Below, one piece after another: positions 14,677-19,875 of a stretch of DNA of 19,875 bases. The first letter of the stretch is position 1; each line of letters starts with the position of its first letter. The position numbers were made by a program, and so were the translations under genes. The stretch lies in the NCBI GenBank assembly GCA_002423435.1, contig DIWE01000001.1, forward strand, positions 6,437 through 26,311, given 5' to 3'. Source of the DNA: Clostridiales bacterium UBA6114. GTDB lineage: Bacteria; Bacillota; Clostridia; Oscillospirales; Butyricicoccaceae. The notes under the pieces were generated by a model. It worked only from the letters and a program-made list of their open reading frames with translations. It had not been told where the DNA came from and searched no databases.

Positions 14677-15840
14677 TCAATCCTGGCGCAGCGCGTCGAT
14701 GGGATTTAGGCGGGAAGCCCGGTATGCCGGGAAGATTCCGAACACGAGGCCGACAAGCACGGCAAATCCGAAGGCCAGTGCGATGATGCCGGCCGAGGAG
14801 GCGAAGGTAAAGCCCAGAAGCTCCGCGGCTTTTCCGACGCCCAGCCCGAAGAGGATTCCTATGGTGCCGCCCAAAAGGCACAGCACAAGCGCCTCGATCA
14901 GAAACTGGATCAGGATGTCGCTTCGCTGCGCGCCAAGGGATTTACGGATGCCGATTTCCTTTGTCCGTTCCGTCACCGACACGAGCATGACGTTCATCAC
15001 GCCGATGCCGCCGACAATTAGTGAGATGCTGGCGATGCCCAGAAGCAGAAGGGTAAGGGTGTTCTGGATGGAATTGATGGTTTCCAGCATGGAGTTCTGC
15101 GACGAGACGGTAATTTCGTCGCTTGACAAGTCCAGGGTGCTCTTTAAATAATTTTCCGCGGAAAGCTGTACAGCACCGACTGCGTTTTCATTTTCCGCCT
15201 TGAGATAAAGGGAGCTTATGTCGCTGCTGCGCGTGATATATTTGGCGGTGGTGATCGGGATGAGCACCGTGTTGTCCGCGTTTATCCCAAGAGAGGAGCC
15301 TTCCTCCCCGAGCACGCCGATCACCGTGTAATTGTCTCCGCCGATTTTTACGGCCTCGCCCACCGGATTTGCGGAGCCAAACAGGTCCTCGGAAACGCCC
15401 GAGCCGATTACGCAGACCTTGCTCTTATTGTCCACGTCGATAAAGGAGATCCCTCTGCCGCTGCCGAGCGAATAATTCCGGATTTTCAGATAATTTTCAT
15501 CCACGCCGAGAGCGGACACCATGCCCGCGGAGGTGCCGTCTTTGGAAACGTCGGCGCCGACACTCATATAGGGGGCTGCGCTTTCGACGCCGGAAAGCTC
15601 GGCAAGCCCGCTTACGTCGTCGAGCTTTAAAGCCTTATCCGAGCTTAAGGAAACCGTCAGGATGTTCGCCCCGAGGGAGGACACCTGGGACGTGACCTCG
15701 CCCGACGTTCCCGTTCCGATTCCGACCAGCACGATGACGGAGGAAATGCCGATGATGAGGCCCAGCATAGTAAGGGCGGAGCGCAGCTTGTTAGTGCGGA
15801 TGTTTTTCAGCGACAGCTTGATGGTTCTTGAAAATTTCAT
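14677..15840 (-). CDS. MacB-like ABC transporter permease
   Basis: A 387-residue membrane subunit with the MacB/FtsX topology: one segment at about 20-43 (SALTMLGLIIGISSVIVLVG), a large extracytoplasmic MacB_PCD domain (about 45-260), then three segments near 270-295, 320-345 and 355-377. It ends with the typical GIFPAYRASRLNPIDALRQD. TERTKEIGIRKSLGA, the family's cytoplasmic motif, is present. The ATG overlaps the ATPase stop by 4 nt (ATGA), indicating translational coupling. With the ATPase and HlyD-like adaptor it forms a Gram-positive MacAB-type mechanotransmission pump, probably exporting a peptide, toxin or drug. Confidence 0.92.
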   Translation of the reverse strand: MKFSRTIKLSLKNIRTNKLRSALTMLGLIIGISSVIVLVGIGTGTSGEVTSQVSSLGANILTVSLSSDKALKLDDVSGLAELSGVESAAPYMSVGADVSKDGTSAGMVSALGVDENYLKIRNYSLGSGRGISFIDVDNKSKVCVIGSGVSEDLFGSANPVGEAVKIGGDNYTVIGVLGEEGSSLGINADNTVLIPITTAKYITRSSDISSLYLKAENENAVGAVQLSAENYLKSTLDLSSDEITVSSQNSMLETINSIQNTLTLLLLGIASISLIVGGIGVMNVMLVSVTERTKEIGIRKSLGAQRSDILIQFLIEALVLCLLGGTIGILFGLGVGKAAELLGFTFASSAGIIALAFGFAVLVGLVFGIFPAYRASRLNPIDALRQD

Positions 15841-16517
15841 TGGCTTTCCTCCGGTCCGCAGTAAAGCTGCCCGTCGACAATGCGGACGCTTCGGCCCGCC
15901 TTTGCGGCGACGTTCGGATCATGGGTAATCAGCACGATGGTCTGACCCTTTGCGTTTAGCTCCCTTAACAGCCCGATGATTTCGTGGCCCGTCTTCTGAT
16001 CGAGCGCCCCCGTGGGCTCGTCGGCCAGAATGATCTGCGGCTCGCAGACAAGCGAACGCGCGATGGCAACGCGCTGCTGCTGTCCGCCGGAAAGCTCCTT
16101 CGGCGTATGCTTCTCCCTGCCGCGAAGTCCGACCTTCTCAAGGTATTTGTAGGCGAGCTCCTTCGATTTTCTCGCGGACAGCCCCTTGTAAAGCAGGGGG
16201 ACCTCCACGTTTTCAAGCGCGTTCAGCCTTGAGAGCAGATTGAAGTTCTGAAAGACGAAGCCGATTTTGCGGTTTCTGATATGGGCAAGCTCTCTGTCCG
16301 TCGAATGGTTTATGTCGATACCGTCAAGGCAGTATTCTCCGCTGTCCGGCGTGTCGAGGCAGCCCAGCATGTTCATGAGGGTGGACTTGCCGGAGCCGGA
16401 AGGCCCGACGATGGAGACAAATTCCCCTTTGGATACATCGAAGCTGACCCTGTCAAGGGCCTTTACTTCCGTATCGCCCATGAGATATGTTTTTGATACT
16501 TCCTTCATATGAATCAT
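15837..16517 (-). CDS. MacB/LolD-type ABC transporter ATPase
   Basis: A 226-residue nucleotide-binding subunit. Walker A GPSGSGKST (39-47), Q-loop VFQNFNLL, signature LSGGQQQRVAIARSL, Walker B IILADEPTGALD and switch His in LITHDPN are all intact. The NxxGCLD and DLLS-type features match the LolD/MacB/SalX group. ATG 16517 follows GGAAAGGAG at about 10-nt spacing; it lies 27 nt after the adaptor gene and overlaps the permease gene by 4 nt. It powers the adjacent exporter. Confidence 0.94.
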   Translation of the reverse strand: MIHMKEVSKTYLMGDTEVKALDRVSFDVSKGEFVSIVGPSGSGKSTLMNMLGCLDTPDSGEYCLDGIDINHSTDRELAHIRNRKIGFVFQNFNLLSRLNALENVEVPLLYKGLSARKSKELAYKYLEKVGLRGREKHTPKELSGGQQQRVAIARSLVCEPQIILADEPTGALDQKTGHEIIGLLRELNAKGQTIVLITHDPNVAAKAGRSVRIVDGQLYCGPEESQ

Positions 16518-16544
16518 TGTGTTTATTGCTCCTTTCCGGGAAGG

Positions 16545-17564
16545 TCACCGGGCACTATCCCCGGCTGCCGGGGATGAGCCCCCGCCGTTTTGGCCGGTCC
16601 TGCCCGCGCTCTGCGCATCGCCGTTTTGGAGGCTCATCCCGTCCCTGTTGAAGCCGGACATGCCGTTTAAGCCGCCAAAGCCGCTTGAGGCGCTCTGTGC
16701 CTGGACGGCGTACTGTATGGTCTCGCCTTCTGAAACGCCGCTTAAGATCTGGACATAGGCGTCGTTTGCAAGTCCGAGCGTGACGGAGACGGGGGAGGCG
16801 GTCCCGTCCGCTCCGACGACCATGACCGTCGCGCCGTCGCCAGTGCCCGTCACCGCTTCAATGGGCACGGCCACGGCGCCCTTCGCGCTGGCCGTCACGA
16901 TCCGGACGTCGGCGGACATGCCGATCTTTACGTTTTCCGTTTGTTTCAGCGTGATCGTCACCGTGAAGGTGGAGCTGCCGTTTGAATACTCGCCGGTTTC
17001 GCTGATTTTAGTCACCTCTCCGGTATATTCCGCGTCGGGAAGGGCGTTTACGGTGATGCTTGCCGCCTGACCCGCCTTGATGCTCTGGAGATCGGTTTCG
17101 TCCACCGCAAGCTCGATCACCAGATTGTCGGTGTTCATGACGGTAATGGTGTCGCTCACGCTCGGGTATCTGTCGCCCGAACGGACATCTTCCGCAATCG
17201 TTATGGCATTGACCACGCCGTTTACGGTGGATTTGAGCTTGGTGCCGTTTTTATAGGTCAAAAGCGTATCGCCGTCCTTGACCGCCTGCCCTTCGTCGAC
17301 GAGCACCTCGTCGACCTTTTTGCTGTCGGACAGGGCTATCGTTTCCTCGTCGCCCGTCAGGATCTGGCCGGTACCGGAAACCGCTTTTTCGATGTCCTGG
17401 GTGCCGACCGCAACAGTCCTTACCTCGCCGGTGCTTTCCGCCGACGCCCTGCCGCTGCCGGCGGAAAGCAGGCCGGGTACGGCATAAGCGCACGCGACGA
17501 CCAGCGTCAGCACAACGCAGGTTATAATAAATGTCTTTTTGCCCTTTTGCTTTTTCGTTCTCAT
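16545..17564 (-). CDS. HlyD/MacA-like efflux adaptor
   Basis: A 339-residue protein with an N-terminal membrane anchor (about 10-33), then barrel-sandwich halves (SGTGQILTGDEETIALSDSK and VDEGQAVKDGDTLLTYKNG), a beta-barrel domain (LVIELAVDETDLQSIKAGQ) and a membrane-proximal domain (VPIEAVTGTGDGATVMVV). The alpha-hairpin between lipoyl halves is nearly absent, as in many Gram-positive adaptors that need no outer-membrane channel. The last ~50 residues are a Gly/Ser/Asn-rich low-complexity tail (from ASSGFGG). AAAGGAG lies 12 nt before ATG 17564, rather far; the ATPase gene has a similar spaced site. It opens the three-gene exporter operon and is preceded by response-regulator-like repeats. 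Confidence 0.9.
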   Translation of the reverse strand: MRTKKQKGKKTFIITCVVLTLVVACAYAVPGLLSAGSGRASAESTGEVRTVAVGTQDIEKAVSGTGQILTGDEETIALSDSKKVDEVLVDEGQAVKDGDTLLTYKNGTKLKSTVNGVVNAITIAEDVRSGDRYPSVSDTITVMNTDNLVIELAVDETDLQSIKAGQAASITVNALPDAEYTGEVTKISETGEYSNGSSTFTVTITLKQTENVKIGMSADVRIVTASAKGAVAVPIEAVTGTGDGATVMVVGADGTASPVSVTLGLANDAYVQILSGVSEGETIQYAVQAQSASSGFGGLNGMSGFNRDGMSLQNGDAQSAGRTGQNGGGSSPAAGDSAR

Positions 17565-17615
17565 TTTTCAGATTGGCTCCTTTCCGCCCGGAGGCGGTTT
17601 TTGTTCACAAGAGCA

Positions 17616-17658
17616 ATTATAAAAATGAAAACTTAAAAAAACGTTAAGCAAACCTTAA
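17616..17658 (-). promoter_or_regulatory. Activator-type promoter of the exporter operon with three 11-bp-spaced repeats
   Basis: A perfect TATAAT -10 box on the minus strand (17616-17621) has no good -35. Instead, three heptamers follow at exact 11-bp period: AACTTAA (17630-17636), ACGTTAA (17641-17647) and ACCTTAA (17652-17658) on the plus strand, i.e. TTAAGTT, TTAACGT and TTAAGGT in reading direction. Tandem 7-mers separated by 4 bp are the usual binding pattern of OmpR/PhoB-type regulators, and the site overlaps the -35 position, fitting activation by the response regulator encoded upstream. Confidence 0.72.
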
Positions 17659-17726
17659 GGAAACAATAAAAAATGAGCCAAAATTATGGATAAAAGTTAT
17701 AAAAATATGGGATTCCTGGCACTCTT

Positions 17727-19019
17727 TTATGATTTTGGAAGCATCACGGTGATTATGGTTCCCTTCGGCTCGTTGTGCCCGGCTTTTATGGTGCCGCCGT
17801 GCCTCTCGACAATCCAGCGGGCGATGGAAAGCCCGAGGCCCGAGCCGCTTCTGTCGCGGGCGCGCGCCCCGCTTTCCCGGAAAAACCGGTCAAACACCCT
17901 GTCCATTGCGGCATCGGAGATGCCGATGCCCGTGTCGGAGACCGTAAGGCAGACCCTGCCGTCGAGAAGCCGCGAGCCGACCGTGATATCGTCTTTTGGG
18001 TCGGTATATTTCAGAGCGTTGTCGAGAAGGATGACGAGGAGCTGATGGATTCGGCTTTTATCCGCGCGGATATTGGCGGGGCAGTCGAGCTCCAGGCGAA
18101 AATTCTTATCCTGGCTTTCGGCAAGTTCCGCATAAGGCTCGCAGACGGCCCTTATGAGCAGGTCCGGAGAAAAGAGATCCTTCTGAAGCTCCGTCATGGT
18201 GCCGTCCGACCTCGCAAGAGTCAGCATGTCGGTCACGAGCTTCGAAAGCCTTTCGGTCTCGTTTAATAAAAGCCCGAGGGTTTCCGACCGATCGATGATT
18301 TTCTCCTGCGGCGCCGCAAGAAGCGCCTCGATGGAGTTTTGAATGACGGTCAGCGGGGTCCGAAGCTCATGGGAGACGTTCTCGACGAATTCCGTCTGCC
18401 TGTTCCAGGCGGTTTTGACGGGCCGCATCGTCTTTTGCGACAGGATAAAGCTCGCGAGAAACGACAAAACGGTGAAAACCCCGATGGAAACGGCAATGAT
18501 GAACGATATGTGCAAAAGCAGGCTGCGCTCGCTGTCCGCGTTGATCAAAAGCTGGAGATACAGCTCCTCGCCGCTCTGCGTTTTTACGGGAACAGTCAGG
18601 CTTCTGAAAAAATACAGATTCCTGATTTTTATGAAGACGATGGTGTTCAGACTCGTTTCGTCAAAGGGGATGGATTTCAGGTATTGTTCGAAATAAGTGC
18701 TGCTGACGCTGCCGAAATTTACGACGCTGCCGCTTAGATCCCGGAGGAGCGGGATAACCCTGGGACTCCTGATGCTCCCAAAGAGGCTGGGAGCATCGCC
18801 CGGGCCGGGTCCCGGAGCGGGGCTCCACTCCGCGCCTGTCACGAGCTCCTCCATGATCCGCCTCGACGTCGTAAGCTCGTCGTCGAGCTTTGAAAACAGG
18901 GAGGACCGGACCTGATTGAACACGACCGCGCCGAAGGCGATGAAGATGATCGAAAAAGCAATCAGACTGTAAAGCATATTTTTGATTTGCTGCCTTCTGA
19001 TGATGCCGCTGCCGTTCAT
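17727..19019 (-). CDS. Membrane sensor histidine kinase
   Basis: A 430-residue kinase. TM1 is about 14-36 and TM2 about 168-193, enclosing a ~130-residue extracytoplasmic sensor with a short Pro/Gly-rich stretch (PAPGPGPGDAP). The phosphoacceptor is His217 (VSHELRTPLT), the N box LLDNALKY (Asn334), G1 DTGIGIS and G2 GSGLGLS. Only about 24 residues separate TM2 from His217, so no full HAMP linker fits. The start at ATG 19019 is 1 nt from the response-regulator stop, so the two are translationally linked. Cognate partner of the regulator upstream; probably senses cell-envelope stress or the substrate of the exporter. Confidence 0.93.
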   Translation of the reverse strand: MNGSGIIRRQQIKNMLYSLIAFSIIFIAFGAVVFNQVRSSLFSKLDDELTTSRRIMEELVTGAEWSPAPGPGPGDAPSLFGSIRSPRVIPLLRDLSGSVVNFGSVSSTYFEQYLKSIPFDETSLNTIVFIKIRNLYFFRSLTVPVKTQSGEELYLQLLINADSERSLLLHISFIIAVSIGVFTVLSFLASFILSQKTMRPVKTAWNRQTEFVENVSHELRTPLTVIQNSIEALLAAPQEKIIDRSETLGLLLNETERLSKLVTDMLTLARSDGTMTELQKDLFSPDLLIRAVCEPYAELAESQDKNFRLELDCPANIRADKSRIHQLLVILLDNALKYTDPKDDITVGSRLLDGRVCLTVSDTGIGISDAAMDRVFDRFFRESGARARDRSGSGLGLSIARWIVERHGGTIKAGHNEPKGTIITVMLPKS

Positions 19020-19020
19020 T

Positions 19021-19698
19021 CTAATTCCCGCCGTCCGAGATCATGTACCCGATGCCCCGGACCGTTTTGATGTATTTGTCGTAACCGCCCTTTTGCAGCT
19101 CTTTTCGGATGTTGCTGGTATAAACGTCGACGACGGTCATCGTGGTGTCCGAATCGAAGCCCCAGACCCGGTCGAAAATCTGTTTTTTGGTCAGGATGAT
19201 GTTTTTGTTGCGCACAAGGTATTCGAGCACATCAAACTGCCTGCCGGCGAAGGAAAGCTCCATAGGGCCGATTTTTGCCGTCCTGTTTTTCAGGTTCAGC
19301 GTAAGCTCGAGAAAGCTTAAGGTGCTTTCCTTCAGGACTCCGCCCGAGCGCCGGATGAGCGACTCGAGCCTCGCGAGAAGCTCCTCGCGGTGGAAGGGCT
19401 TTGCCAGATAATCGTCCGCGCCGAGCTTAAAGCCCCTTAACTTGTCGTCGATGCCGTCCTTTGCCGTGAGCAGGATCACGGGGGTCTGGACGTCCTTTTC
19501 ACGAAGGGAAAACAGAACCTGGTACCCGTCCATCTTCGGCATCATGATGTCGAGAACGACCGCGTCGTAAATGTTCTGCTCGGCGAGGTACAGCCCCTCC
19601 TCGCCGTCAAATGCCCTCTCGTATTCATATAGGCTGCCGAGGCTTTGGCAGATGGCGTCGGACAGGAGCTTATCGTCTTCGATCACAAGCACACGCAT
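19021..19698 (-). CDS. OmpR-family response regulator
   Basis: A 225-residue two-domain regulator. The receiver (1-118) has the acidic pocket Glu7-Asp8-Asp9, phosphoacceptor Asp50 (VVLDIMMPKMDG), Thr78 and Lys100 (AKPF). The C-terminal winged helix (about 130-223) shows the FDVLEYLVRNKNIILTKKQI and VDVYTSNIRKEL segments and ends with IKTVRGIGYMI. GGAG lies 9 nt before ATG 19698. First gene of the two-component pair, upstream of the exporter genes on the same strand, it most likely binds the 11-bp-spaced repeats at 17630-17658. Confidence 0.94.
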   Translation of the reverse strand: MRVLVIEDDKLLSDAICQSLGSLYEYERAFDGEEGLYLAEQNIYDAVVLDIMMPKMDGYQVLFSLREKDVQTPVILLTAKDGIDDKLRGFKLGADDYLAKPFHREELLARLESLIRRSGGVLKESTLSFLELTLNLKNRTAKIGPMELSFAGRQFDVLEYLVRNKNIILTKKQIFDRVWGFDSDTTMTVVDVYTSNIRKELQKGGYDKYIKTVRGIGYMISDGGN

Positions 19699-19727
19699 AG
19701 GCTGATTCTCCAGACATTCGGCAAATG

Positions 19728-19755
19728 GACGTCTTTATGCCAAGACGTCTTTTAT
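19728..19755. repeat. Direct repeat in front of the response-regulator gene
   Basis: GACGTCTTTAT (19728-19738) and GACGTCTTTTAT (19744-19755) lie 16 bp apart, 30-57 bp upstream of the regulator's ATG. They could be a regulatory site for this gene. No convincing -35/-10 pair is visible here. Confidence 0.4.
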
Positions 19756-19814
19756 AGTATTGCCCCGTGCGGGAAAATCATGTGCCGGACAGACGAAGCG
19801 CCCCGTCTCCATAG

Positions 19815-19855
19815 AAAAAACGCGCATTGAAACATCACGTTTCAATGCGCGTTTT
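19815..19855. terminator. Bidirectional intrinsic terminator at the window edge
   Basis: A perfect 17-bp stem (19817-19833 and 19839-19855) with loop ATCAC, flanked by AAAAAA on the left and TTTT on the right. On the minus strand it is followed by TTTTTT, so it probably ends a gene lying beyond the window and insulates the two-component operon. Confidence 0.85.
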
Positions 19856-19875
19856 CTCAGCCTGTCAAAAAACCA

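Noticed and set aside
1..19875. CRISPR array, tRNA, rRNA, insertion sequence or phage genes
   Set aside because: No regularly spaced repeats, no recognisable RNA gene cores and no transposase, integrase or structural phage proteins were found on either strand.

Overview
The window looks like a chromosomal segment of a low-to-mid GC Clostridia-type Firmicute (Bacillota). This is inferred from strong AGGAGG-type ribosome binding sites, TTGACA/TATAAT promoters, many short intrinsic terminators, a lipobox solute-binding protein, a MacAB-type exporter without an outer-membrane channel, a TipA-like MerR regulator and a KamA-family radical SAM enzyme. No rRNA, tRNA, insertion sequence, phage gene or CRISPR array is visible. 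The segment is densely coding, with 15 convincing genes.

Layout. 12-776 (-): MerR/TipA-type regulator with its own 19-bp-spacer promoter and an internal in-frame start that would release the ligand-binding domain alone. 975-1862 (+): MetF-type methylenetetrahydrofolate reductase, divergent from the regulator, ending at a bidirectional terminator. 1935-2759 (-): amidohydrolase_2-family metal-dependent hydrolase. 2973-5144 (-): two-gene operon of a D-Ala-D-Ala-ligase-like ATP-grasp enzyme followed by a lysine 2,3-aminomutase-type enzyme. 5410-6483 (-): aspartate-semialdehyde dehydrogenase with its own promoter and terminator. 6967-8937 (+): PrpR-type sigma54 activator. 9300-13344 (+): TRAP transporter DctP-DctQ-DctM plus a UxuA-like sugar-acid dehydratase, behind a near-perfect sigma54 -24/-12 promoter. 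13439-14410 (-): D-2-hydroxyacid dehydrogenase. 14677-19698 (-): OmpR-type response regulator, histidine kinase, HlyD-like adaptor, MacB-like ATPase and permease.

How the parts work together. The sigma54 activator, the -24/-12 promoter and the TRAP/UxuA-like operon form one module: an organic or sugar acid is probably sensed, imported by TRAP and dehydrated. The two-component system and the exporter form a second module, linked by three TTAA-containing repeats at exact 11-bp spacing just upstream of the exporter's -10 box. The ATP-grasp/aminomutase pair is the most open-ended part: L-beta-lysine (or a related beta-amino acid) may be made and then joined to another molecule, and the aspartate-pathway gene asd lies next door.

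Two intergenic regions (about 6606-6856 and 8938-9218) hold several inverted repeats that the genes do not explain. The one at 9111-9205 folds on paper into a multi-helix element ending in a U-tract.
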